A DNA stretch of 31,693 nucleotides, from assembly GCA_964583765.1 (NCBI GenBank), contig CAZOWW010000065.1, positions 1 through 31,693 of the forward strand. The letters run 5' to 3'. Made by a program: the position numbers and the translations under genes. Under the pieces are notes generated by a model. It was given only the letters and a program-made list of their open reading frames with translations, was not told the origin of the DNA and searched no databases. Of the stretch, positions 22,873 through 31,693 are shown one piece after another (the first letter of the stretch is position 1; each line of letters begins with the position of its first letter). The stretch comes from CAZOWW01 sp964583765. GTDB lineage: Bacteria > Actinomycetota > Actinomycetes > Actinomycetales > Kineosporiaceae.

Positions 22873-25800
22873 GTGGCCGAAGGTGACACGGGGGCGAACC
22901 AGGCGGGTGACGGTGCGAGCACCGGACTCAGCGTGGCGCCGGGGTCCGTGGTGGTGGTGCGGGACGAGGAGTGGCTGGTCACCGGGGTCGAGCACACCCG
23001 GGACGGCGCGCTGCTGACGGTGCAGGGCCTCTCGGAGCTGGTCCGGGAGACCTCGGCGACGTTCTACGAGCGGTACGACAGCATCCAGGTCCACGACCCG
23101 GCGAAGGCCACCGTCCAGGCGGACCCCTCCCCGGGCTACCGGCGCACCAAGCTCTGGCTCGAGGCGACCCTGCGCAAGACCGCCGTCCCGCTGGACGTCG
23201 CCGAGCTGACGGTCTCGACCCGGATGTTGGCGACCGCGCTGGACTACCAGCAGGCCGCCGTCCGCAAGGCCCTGGACCCGGCGAACCTGCGTCCGCGGAT
23301 CCTGCTGGCCGACGCCGTCGGCCTGGGCAAGACCCTGGAGATCGGGATGATCCTGGCCGAACTGGTGCGCCGGGGCCGTGGTGACCGGATCCTGATCGTC
23401 TCCCCGAAGCATGTGCTGGAACAGATGCAGCACGAGATGTGGACCCGGTTCGCGTTGCCGTTCGTGCGGTTGGACTCGCTCGGCATCCAGCGCGTGCGCC
23501 AGAAGCTGCCGGCCACCCGCAACCCGTTCGCGTACTTCAAGCGGGCGATCATCTCGATCGACACGTTGAAGAGCGACCGGTACCTGGCGTACCTGCGCCG
23601 CCAGCGCTGGGACGCCGTGGTCATCGACGAGTCCCACAACGTCACCAACTCCAGCACGCAGAACAACCGGCTCGCCCGGGTACTGGCCCCGACCACCGAC
23701 GCCCTGATCCTGGCCTCGGCGACCCCGCACAACGGGCGCGCGGAGTCGTTCGCCGAGCTCGTCCGCCTGCTCGAACCGACCGCGGTACGCCCCGACGGAT
23801 CCCTCGTGGAGGCCGAGGTCGCCCGGCTCGTGGTCCGCCGGCACCGCAACAGCCCGGAGGTCGCCCGCACCGTCGGGGCGGACTGGGCCGAACGCAAGGA
23901 TCCGCAGAACTTCCTCGTCCCGGCCTCCCCGGCGGAGAACGCGATCGCCCGGGAGTTGGACGCGGTGTGGTTGCACCCGGAGTCCGGCCGCTCGCCGTAC
24001 TCGGGGTCGGCGGCCCGGCTGTTCCCGTGGACGCTGGCGAAGGCGTTCCTTTCCTCCCCGGCGGCGTTGCGCGAAACCCTGGCTGAGCGCCTGCGCCGGG
24101 TCGTCGCCACGGGTGGGGCGGCGGCTGGGCAGGCTGAGGCGCGCGAGGTGGAGGCGCTACTCCGGCTCCAGGGGATGACCGAGGCAGCGCTGGCGGCGCC
24201 GTCGGCGAAGTACGGCCGGCTGCTGGACTACCTGCGCGGGGTGGGGGTCGGCCCGCGGCGGGCGATGCGGGCGGTGGTCTTCGCCGAGCGGATCCCGACC
24301 CTGCACTGGCTGCAGGAGAACCTGGAACGCGACCTCGCCTTGGGGCCGGGGCAGGTGCGGGTGCTGCACGGCGGCCTCAGCGACTCCGAGCAGCAGGAGA
24401 TCGTGGAGAGCTTCAAGCTGGAGTCCTCCCCGATCCGGGTACTGGTCACCGGCGATGTGGCCTCGGAGGGCGTGAACCTGCACCTGCAGTGCCATGAATT
24501 GATCCACTTCGACATCCCGTGGAGCCTGATCCGGATCGAGCAGCGCAACGGGCGGATCGACCGGTACGGGCAGCGGCACCGCCCGCAGATCACAACCCTG
24601 CTGCTGGAACCGGACAGTGACTCGTTCTCCGGGGACATCCGGGTGCTCAGCCGCCTGCTGGAGAAGGAACGCGAGGCACACACCGCCCTGGGGGACGTCG
24701 CGTCCCTGATGGGCAAGTACGACGTGGTCGCCGAGGAGGAGGAGATCCGCAAGGTCCTGGCAGGGGAGCAGACCCTGGACCAGGCCGTCGCCGATCCCCG
24801 CGAGATCGCCGCCATCGATCCGATCGCCGCGATGCTGGCCCGGATCAGCGCCCTGGGGACGTCCTCGTCCGGCACCCCGGCGCCTGGTGGTGCCCCCGGT
24901 CAGACCCCTGGCGGCACGCCCGGCCCCGCGGTCGCCCACGCCTCCGACTCCGTCCTGGACCCGGGGGACGGCGCACCGGGGTCCGGGCACGCGGGTGCCG
25001 GATCGTCCCCGCAGGCGGGAGCGGGGGTGTTGTTCGCGAACGACACGGTGTTCCTGCGCGAGGCGCTGCACGAGGTGTTCGAGACCCCGGGCGCCGACGT
25101 GGCCGCCCGCGGGGTGCGCTGGCGGGAGTACCCGGCCCAGCAGATCGTCGAGCTCGTGCCTCCCAAGGACCTGCGGGCGCGGCTGGAGGTGTTGCCGCAG
25201 GGCTACCTGGCGGATCGGCGGATCATCGAGGCGTTCAAGCTGGCCACCTCGCCCGCCCGCGGGACGGCTCTGCTGGCCGAGGCGCTGGGCGAGGGCAGTG
25301 ACTCGACCTGGCCCGAGGCGCACTACCTCGGGCCGCTGCACCCGGTCCTCGACTGGGCCGCCGACCGCGCACTGGGGCAGTTGGGCCGCAACCAGGTGTA
25401 CGCCGTCCGCGGTGCGGTCGATGCCCCGACCGTGTTGCTGGTGGGCACGCTGACGAACCGGCGCGGCCAGGTCGTTGCCTCCTGCGCGGTCGGGGTGACC
25501 TACCCCAACCCGGCGAATCTCGGCTTCGCCCTGGTCGACACCTTCGCTTCCGCGGCAGAGATGGTCGCCACCGCCGGCCTGCACGGCGAGCTGAGCAATC
25601 CCGGTCCGGTCGAGGGCACGGGCCTGGACCGGTACGTGGCCCATGCCGTCGGCGAGGCGGAGAAGGCGATGGCCCAGGTGTTCACCGCCGCCACCGACAG
25701 CGCCGCCGCTCGGGTGGAGGACTGGTCGGCCCGGGTGAGCCGGTGGGAGGCCCAGGCGAGCGAGGCGACCTCCCGCGGGGATCTCCAGCAGCGGCGACTG

Positions 25801-25983
25801 ACTGTGGAGGAGGAACGGGTACTGGTCGCCGGCATGGCACCCGACCGCCAGCTCATCCGCCCGCTCGTGCTCGTCCTGCCCGCCAACCATCCGGTCGCCC
25901 AGAACCACCCGACCCAGCATCACGCAGTCGAGAACCAACCGGTCCAGCTCCACGCGGCCCAGGACCAGGAGGAGGACCGGTGA
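22873..25983 (+). CDS. SNF2-family helicase, DISARM DrmD-like
   Basis: The product is a 1036-residue superfamily 2 ATPase. Walker A DAVGLGKT (147-154), DESH box (252-255), motif III LILASATPHNG, then the helicase C domain with VLHGGLSDSEQQEIV and motif V/VI VTGDVASEGVNLH and RNGRIDRYGQ (558-567). A Gly/Pro-rich linker (about 660-690) joins a C-terminal accessory domain, and the tail is low-complexity with repeated NHPV/NQPV-like units. The role is probably ATP-driven DNA translocation in a phage-defence system, as DrmD in class 1 DISARM. The GTG start has no ribosome-binding site but follows a -10 at leaderless distance. Its stop overlaps the methyltransferase start (GTGA), so the operon is coupled. 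Confidence 0.8.
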   Translation: MAEGDTGANQAGDGASTGLSVAPGSVVVVRDEEWLVTGVEHTRDGALLTVQGLSELVRETSATFYERYDSIQVHDPAKATVQADPSPGYRRTKLWLEATLRKTAVPLDVAELTVSTRMLATALDYQQAAVRKALDPANLRPRILLADAVGLGKTLEIGMILAELVRRGRGDRILIVSPKHVLEQMQHEMWTRFALPFVRLDSLGIQRVRQKLPATRNPFAYFKRAIISIDTLKSDRYLAYLRRQRWDAVVIDESHNVTNSSTQNNRLARVLAPTTDALILASATPHNGRAESFAELVRLLEPTAVRPDGSLVEAEVARLVVRRHRNSPEVARTVGADWAERKDPQNFLVPASPAENAIARELDAVWLHPESGRSPYSGSAARLFPWTLAKAFLSSPAALRETLAERLRRVVATGGAAAGQAEAREVEALLRLQGMTEAALAAPSAKYGRLLDYLRGVGVGPRRAMRAVVFAERIPTLHWLQENLERDLALGPGQVRVLHGGLSDSEQQEIVESFKLESSPIRVLVTGDVASEGVNLHLQCHELIHFDIPWSLIRIEQRNGRIDRYGQRHRPQITTLLLEPDSDSFSGDIRVLSRLLEKEREAHTALGDVASLMGKYDVVAEEEEIRKVLAGEQTLDQAVADPREIAAIDPIAAMLARISALGTSSSGTPAPGGAPGQTPGGTPGPAVAHASDSVLDPGDGAPGSGHAGAGSSPQAGAGVLFANDTVFLREALHEVFETPGADVAARGVRWREYPAQQIVELVPPKDLRARLEVLPQGYLADRRIIEAFKLATSPARGTALLAEALGEGSDSTWPEAHYLGPLHPVLDWAADRALGQLGRNQVYAVRGAVDAPTVLLVGTLTNRRGQVVASCAVGVTYPNPANLGFALVDTFASAAEMVATAGLHGELSNPGPVEGTGLDRYVAHAVGEAEKAMAQVFTAATDSAAARVEDWSARVSRWEAQASEATSRGDLQQRRLTVEEERVLVAGMAPDRQLIRPLVLVLPANHPVAQNHPTQHHAVENQPVQLHAAQDQEEDR

Positions 25984-28900
25984 GCACCAGCGACGCGATC
26001 GTCGTCGGGGAAGCGTGGATCAGCGAGCACTACTTCACCACCGACGCGCGGAGCCAGTCGTTCCTGGCCAGGGTGCTCGAACGGCGCAAGGAATGGGACG
26101 GTGCCGACGCCGGCACGGCCCGGTCCCGGTTCACCCAGCTCCGCGGCGAACTCGAGACCGCCCTCGCCGGCCTGGCCGAGNNNNNNNNNNGCAACCTGAC
26201 GCCGACCACCTCACCGGGATCTACAAGAACCTCCGGGACGTCCTGGGCTTCCACCGCGACGGCCTGCTCGTCGAGGTCACCGGGCCGGTGCAGCACATCG
26301 GCACCCCCGGACTGACCGGCGGTGCACCGCTGGTGCTGGTCGAGGCCTGGCCGGTGGACTCGCCCGAGGCGCTGCTCGCCAAGGACGCCGACACCCTGTT
26401 GACCCCCTATGCCCTGGACGACGCCACCGAGATCACCTGCGCGGCCCGGCTGCTCTCCGCGTTGTTCGTGGCGGACGACGCCCCCAGGTTCGCCCTGGTG
26501 CTCGCTGGCCGCTGGGCACTCGTGGCCGAACAGGAGCGCTGGGCCGAGGGCCGCTACCTGGCCGTCGATCTGCAACTGGTCTGCGAACGCAACGACACCC
26601 GGCGCGGCGGGGAGATCGACCGGGCCCTGACCTGTCTGAGCGCACGGTCCCTGGCCCCGGACGCCGACGGCGACATCTGGTGGACGGGCGTGCTGGCCGA
26701 GTCAGTGCGGCACACCGTCGGGGTCTCCCAGGACCTGCGCGAGGGCGTGCGGCTGTCCATCGAGATCATCGCCAACGAGGTCGTCGAGCGGCGCCGCGAC
26801 CAGGGCCTGCCGCCCCTGCCCGCCGACCAGGCGCAGCCCCTGGCCCTCCAGGCGCTGCGGTTCCTGTACCGGATCCTCTTCCTGCTCTACGCCGAGGCCT
26901 CGCCCGAACTCGGGGTGCTCCCCGTCGGCGCCCTGGAGTACCAGCAGGGCTACAGCCTCGACCGGTTGCGCGATCTGACCCTGGTCGAGCTGGCCACCCC
27001 GCAGGCACGCTCGGGCAGGCACCTGTACGAGTCGCTCGCCGTGCTCTACCGCCTGGTGGACCGCGGCGCGCCCACCCCGGCGACCGGCGACGACGAGCCG
27101 GGCGCCCACGAGGGCCTGGACTTCCGCCAGCTACGGGCGGACCTCTTTCAGCCGCGCGCCACCGCCCACATCGACGAGGTCGGCCTGGGCAACACCGCGC
27201 TCCAGCAGGTGCTGCAGCATCTGCTGCTCAGCAAGGAAGCCCGCGGCAGGGACCGAGGGTTCATCTCCTACGCCGAGCTCGGGATCAACCAGCTCGGCGC
27301 CGTGTACGAGGGCCTCATGTCGTACACCGGCTTCTTCGCCGAGACCGACCTGTACGAGGTCGCCAAGGGCGGGGACCCGAGCAAGGGCTCCTGGGTCGTG
27401 CCCGTCGAACGCTCCCAGGGCATCGCCGCGAGCGACTTCGTCCGCGTCAAGGACGCGGTCACTCGTGAGGACCGCCCGGTCCTGCACGAGCGCGGCACGT
27501 TCGTCTTCCGCCTGGCCGGGCGCGAACGCCAACAGTCCGCGTCGTACTACACCCCCGAGGTCCTCACCAGGTTCACCGTCGGCCAGGCCTTGGAGGAACT
27601 GCTCGACCAGAACGGCACGACCACCCCCGCCCGCGAGATCCTCGACCTGACCATCTGCGAACCAGCACTCGGCTCCGGGGCGTTCGCGATCGAGGCCGTT
27701 CGCCAACTCGCCGAGCAGTACCTGCGCCGTCGCCAGGCCGAACTCGGCGTCAAGCTCGACCCCGATGAGTACCCCCAGCGGCTGCAGGAGGTGAAGGCCT
27801 ACCTCGCCCTGCACCAGGTGTACGGGGTCGACCTGAACGCCACCGCCGTCGAACTCGCCGAGATCTCGCTCTGGCTCGACACCATGGGCGAGGGTCTGCA
27901 GGCACCCTGGTTCGGCTTGCACCTGCGCCGCGGCAACTCCCTCATCGGCTGCCGCCGGGCGACCTTCCGCCGCGATCAGCTCAACGACAAGTCCTGGCTC
28001 ACCGCCGTGCCGGACGACGCCCCGCTCACCGGCCCGGCCGTGGACGCCGAGGCGGGGGAGACCCCTGACGGCGTCGCTGGACGGGTGCACCACTTCCTGC
28101 TCCCCGCCGAGGGCTGGGGCTCCGCGGTCGGCGCCAACGAGGCCAAGGAACTCGCCCCCGAGGCCCTCGACCGGCTCAAGGCCTGGCGCCGGTCGGTGCT
28201 GCTCAAGCCGACGAAGCAGCAGGTCGCCGCACTCGTGGATCTCGGCCACCGGGTCGAACGGCTCTGGCAGATCGCCCTGCGGCGCCTGCAGATTGCCGAG
28301 CAGGAGATCCGGCGGTCCATCCCCGTCTGGGGCGCCGAGGGCCTGCCGGTGGGCGGCGCGGTGCAACGCGAGCAGATCGAGGCCGCGCTGAACGATGTCA
28401 GCGGGGCCTTCGGCCGGCTCAAGGTAGTCATGGACGCCTGGTGCGCCCTGTGGTTCTGGCCGCTCACCAACGCCCTCACCACGAGGGAGGTCGAAGGGCA
28501 ACCGGAACGGATCGCCCCGCCGAGCCTGAACCAGTGGATCGATGCCCTGCAGAAGCTGCTCGGCCGCCACGACGGCAAGAAGAAGGTCGCCGAGGGCCAG
28601 GACCGGCTCGGCGGCGGAACGAGCTGGGACGAACTCGGCGAGCACGAGTCGCTCGACCTCGGATTCGCCAGCGCTCTGCGAGTGGACGCCGTCCGGGCCG
28701 AACACCCGTGGCTGGCGGTCTGCGAACAGATCGCCCGACAGCAGGGCTTCTTCCACTGGGAGTTGCTGTTCGCCCCCGTCTTCGCCCGCGGGGGCTTCGA
28801 CCTCCAACTCGGGAACCCGCCCTGGGTACGACCACGCTCCGACGTGGACGCCCTGCTCGCCGAGGGCGACCCCTGGTGGCAGCTCGCCCTCAAACCCAGC

Positions 28901-30670
28901 GAGGTTGAACGGCACGCGCGCCGGGCGCAGACCCTGGCCCTGCCGGGAATCCGGGACCTGGTGTTGGAGGGCACGTCGGAGATGGTGGTAACCGCGGCCT
29001 TCGTCGGAGCGGTCCAGCAGTACCCGCACCTCGAAGGGCTCCAGCCCGACCTCTACCGGTGCTTCATGGAGCAGACTTGGCGGCACGCCTCGGCCCGAGG
29101 CTCGGTCGGCCTCATCCATCCGGAGAAGCACTTCACAGATGAAAAAGCCGGGCTGCTCCGGCAGACCACCTATGCTCGATTGCGTCGGCACTGGCATTTC
29201 GTGAACGAGCTACAGTTATTCGAGATTCAGCATCAGAAGAACTACGGCGTCCATGTCTACAGCAACACCCGCAGCGTTGGCTTCTGTCAGGCGTCGTGGC
29301 TCTACCACCCAGATACTGTTCACCGGTCGCTCAAGCACGACGGTTCCGGTCCTGAGCCTGGCCTCAAGGATCCTGACGGCCGATGGGACATCCGACCCCA
29401 TCGAAACCGCATCGTCGAGGTCACTGCCGAGACCCTGAAGACCTGGCACGAGGTCCTCGAGACCTCAGGGGTTCCTGTGGCCCGGACTCGGATGCTGTAC
29501 ACGCTGAACCGAGCGGTGGCCGAGGTACTCGACAAACTCGGTGGGTTGCCGCGGGTGGGGTCCCTCGGCCTCGAGTTCTCCGCCGGCTGGCATGAGAAGA
29601 ACGACCGAACTAAGGGGTTCTTCACCTCCCGGTGGGGGGCACCCGATACATGGGAGGATGTCATCCTCCAGGGTCCGCACTTGTCCGTGGCGAATCCATT
29701 CTACAAGTCCCCAAACCGGACCATGCTCCACAACACTGACTGGTTCATTGAGGATCTCGAGTCCCTGGCGCCCGACACCCTTCCCACTACCTGCTACAAG
29801 CCAACCAGCGACCGCGACGCCTACGACGTCCAGTACACCCACTGGGGCGACGACGATAACCCTATCCCTGCCCGTGACCACTACCGTCTGGTCTGGCGCC
29901 GCATGGCCGCCAACACGGGGGAGCGCACTCTTATCTCGGCGCTCATCCCGCCAGGGGCGGCTCATGTGGACGGGGCCTTCTCAACAGGAAGCCCAGAGGC
30001 AGGTGGTCGACTGGCAGCTCGAATCTCGGGTCTGACTGCCTCACTGTTGAGTGATTTCGCCATCAGGGTTGCGCCCAAGTCAGACATCCGATCCGATGCG
30101 CTTCGGCGACTCGCGATGCCTTCTAGTGAATCACTAATCTGGCCTGAAGTGTTGCTTCGGACTCTACGGCTGAACTGTGTCGTCGACGCCTATTCTGATA
30201 TTTGGCTGGAGTGTTGGGGTGACCTCTTCACCGATGATGAATGGTCGGGTGGATTGGAGCATGCCCGGCGTCGATCCATCGGTGACGTTTGCCCCGCTTG
30301 GACGCCCGACACCCCCCTCCGCATTGCGGCGGACCGGCGTCAGGCCCTGGTGGAGATCGACGCGCTCGTCGCGCTCATGCTCGGTGTGACCGCCCACGAG
30401 TTGTGCACGGTCTACCGGACGCAGTTTCCGGTGCTCTATGGCTATGACCGCAATCGGGACTTCTACGATGTGAACGGGCGGCTGGTGCCGAACTCGGTGC
30501 TCGTGGTCTGGCGGAAGCGGGGCGATCGGATCAGCATCGAGGAGCGGATGGCGACGAATGCCGCGGGGAACACGTACACCTACGAGCTGCCGTTCGTGAC
30601 CCTGGATCGGGAGCACGACATGCGGGTGGCGTACGCGGAGTTCGAGCGCCGGCTGCGGGAGCGATCGTGA
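25980..30670 (+). CDS. Large Eco57I/PglX-like adenine DNA methyltransferase (contains assembly gap)
   Basis: The N-terminal part (VSTSDAIVVGEAWISEHYF) begins at GTG 25980, overlapping the helicase stop. It runs in one frame to 26180, meets ten N, then continues in another frame from 26192 to TGA at 30668-30670. The N-run is probably a placeholder of wrong length, so the true gene should be intact at about 1560 residues. Motifs: SASYYTPEVLTRF (near 27535), SAM motif CEPALGSGAF (near 27660), YGVDLNATAVELAE and the N6-adenine catalytic NPPW (28814-28825), followed by a long specificity region. This matches DrmMI/PglX-type modification enzymes that mark self DNA. Codon use in about 29100-30300 is clearly less GC-rich, suggesting a replaced target-recognition domain. 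Confidence 0.82.
26181..26190. other. Assembly gap (ten N) inside the methyltransferase gene
   Basis: Ten ambiguous bases mark a scaffold join. The reading frame before the gap and the one after it differ, although both are clearly coding, so the real gap length is not ten. Confidence 0.97.
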
Positions 30671-31686
30671 CGGAGCTGCTGCCCACCGAGCAGGCGCGCG
30701 AGGTCCGGCAGGGACTGCTGGACTACCTGACGACCACGTTCGCGCTGGCCGATCAGGATGCCCGCCGGGCGCTGACCGACTTCCTCGAGGACGGCACCGA
30801 CGGGATCTTCAAGGGGCCGTACCTGCGGCTGCGGTTGCCGTTCCGCCCGGCCGCGCCCGGCTGGCGGCGGTCCTTGGGCTGGGAGGCGGGGTTCACCCCG
30901 TACGGGCACCAGGCGGAGGCGTTCGCCCGGCTGACGAGCATCGACCTGGGGCCGGACAAGCCGCGTCCGCTGCCCACGCTGGTGACCACGGGCACGGGTT
31001 CGGGCAAGACCGAGGCGTTCCTGTTCCCGCTCCTGGACCACGTGCTGCGGGAGCGCCGGGCCGGGCGCGTGGGCATGAAGGCGCTGATCCTGTACCCGAT
31101 GAACGCCCTGGCCAATGACCAGGCGTCCCGCCTTGCCCGGTTGCTCACGACGAACGAGGACCTCAAGGGCATCACCGCCGGTCTGTACACCGGCCAGCAG
31201 GTGGAGACCCGCACGATGGTGAGCGCGGCGGGGCTGATCACCGATCGGGAGATCCTGCGGGACGACCCACCGGACCTCCTGCTCACCAACTACAAGATGC
31301 TCGACCAGCTCCTGCTGCGGGCCTCCGACCAGCCGTTGTGGCAGCGCAGCGCCCACAGCCTGCAGTACCTGGTGCTGGACGAGTTCCACACCTACGACGG
31401 CGCCCAAGGCACCGACGTCGCGATGCTCCTGCGCCGGCTCGGGCTGGTGCTCAAGAGCTACTGGCGCGACGACGACCCGGCGATCACCGCCGCGGACCGG
31501 GCCCGGCCGCTCGGGCGGATCACTCCCGTCGCCACCTCGGCGACCCTGGGGGACCGGGGTGACCCGGCGGCGATGGTCAGCTTCGCGCGGACCGTGTTCG
31601 GCGAGGACCTCGACCAGTCCTGTGTGGTCACCGAGGCCCGGCTAGACCTGTCCTTCGCACGTGGGATTGAGCGGTTTGTGCCGTAG
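30667..31686 (+). CDS. DEAD/DEAH-box helicase N-terminal part (DrmA/DruE/YprA-like), stops early
   Basis: GTG 30667 overlaps the methyltransferase stop (GTGA). The 339 visible residues contain Walker A TGTGSGKT (108-115), the conserved LILYPMNALANDQ, DEFH box (238-241) in LVLDEFHTYDGAQGTD, and motif III SATLG (291-295). This is only the first RecA-like lobe. Relatives (DISARM DrmA, Druantia DruE, YprA/MrfA with DUF1998) are far longer and need a second lobe, so a protein ending at TAG 31684-31686 cannot be a complete helicase. The last 40 bases are also less GC-rich and stop matching the expected coding pattern, consistent with a nonsense or frameshift mutation, a mobile-element insertion or an assembly edge. 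The window ends seven bases later. Confidence 0.75.
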   Translation: MTELLPTEQAREVRQGLLDYLTTTFALADQDARRALTDFLEDGTDGIFKGPYLRLRLPFRPAAPGWRRSLGWEAGFTPYGHQAEAFARLTSIDLGPDKPRPLPTLVTTGTGSGKTEAFLFPLLDHVLRERRAGRVGMKALILYPMNALANDQASRLARLLTTNEDLKGITAGLYTGQQVETRTMVSAAGLITDREILRDDPPDLLLTNYKMLDQLLLRASDQPLWQRSAHSLQYLVLDEFHTYDGAQGTDVAMLLRRLGLVLKSYWRDDDPAITAADRARPLGRITPVATSATLGDRGDPAAMVSFARTVFGEDLDQSCVVTEARLDLSFARGIERFVP

Positions 31687-31693
31687 TTGCCGG

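Noticed and set aside
1..31693. CRISPR arrays, tRNA or rRNA genes, prophage genes
   Set aside because: No regularly spaced repeats with spacers, no cloverleaf-like sequence, no rRNA stretches and no phage structural genes were seen on either strand.

Overview
The window is GC-rich DNA with strong third-position G/C bias, frequent GTG starts, GTGA/ATGA stop-start overlaps and several probable leaderless genes. It carries a Methyltransf_19 (DUF574-type) methyltransferase, a Rv3651-like sensor and XRE-NB-ARC-TPR regulators. Together these point to a filamentous or related actinomycete (Streptomyces, Streptosporangiales or Frankia-like); the genus cannot be fixed from sequence alone. A run of ten N at 26181-26190 shows it is a draft assembly.

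Region 1 (1-8.15 kb) is ordinary accessory chromosome. It holds an SDR oxidoreductase and a Rv3651-like sensor protein downstream of a DosR/OsdR-like palindrome, a frameshifted propeller-like protein, a tandem pair of paralogous membrane proteins whose starts lie exactly 1200 bp apart, a convergent NAD-dependent epimerase-family gene, and a SAM-dependent methyltransferase.

Region 2 (8.15-20.3 kb) is the most interesting part. Three transcription units carry the same unusual upstream element (two GTTGCC half-sites 10 bp apart plus an inverted CTGGCAA). They are (i) an XRE-NB-ARC-TPR protein followed by an S66 (LdcA/MccF-type) peptidase, (ii) an XRE regulator with a related HTH followed by an APH-like phosphotransferase, and (iii) a coupled operon of a small peptide ORF, PLP decarboxylase, SAM methyltransferase-fold enzyme, nucleotidyltransferase and what is probably a second, divergent arginyl-tRNA synthetase. 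Directly after argS lies a decayed fragment of a second S66 peptidase. MccF-type peptidase, PLP decarboxylase, SAM-dependent transferase, nucleotidyl transfer and a stand-alone aaRS recall the parts list of microcin C-like Trojan-horse antibiotics and their immunity. Here the inferred target would be ArgRS, and the candidate peptide ends in Arg. This is an inference: no MccB (ThiF-type) enzyme and no exporter are seen.

Region 3 (20.4-22.25 kb, minus strand) has a small membrane-anchored protein of unknown function and a NADAR-macro domain pair, which is likely to act on ADP-ribosylated substrates.

Region 4 (22.87 kb to the end) is a phage-defence-type operon with GTGA overlaps: a SNF2 helicase (DrmD-like), a large Eco57I/PglX-like adenine methyltransferase (interrupted by the N-run), and the start of a DEAD/DEAH helicase of the DrmA/DruE/YprA type. 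The helicase meets a stop after 339 codons, 7 bp before the window ends. The target-recognition half of the methyltransferase has visibly different base composition, suggesting a domain swap.
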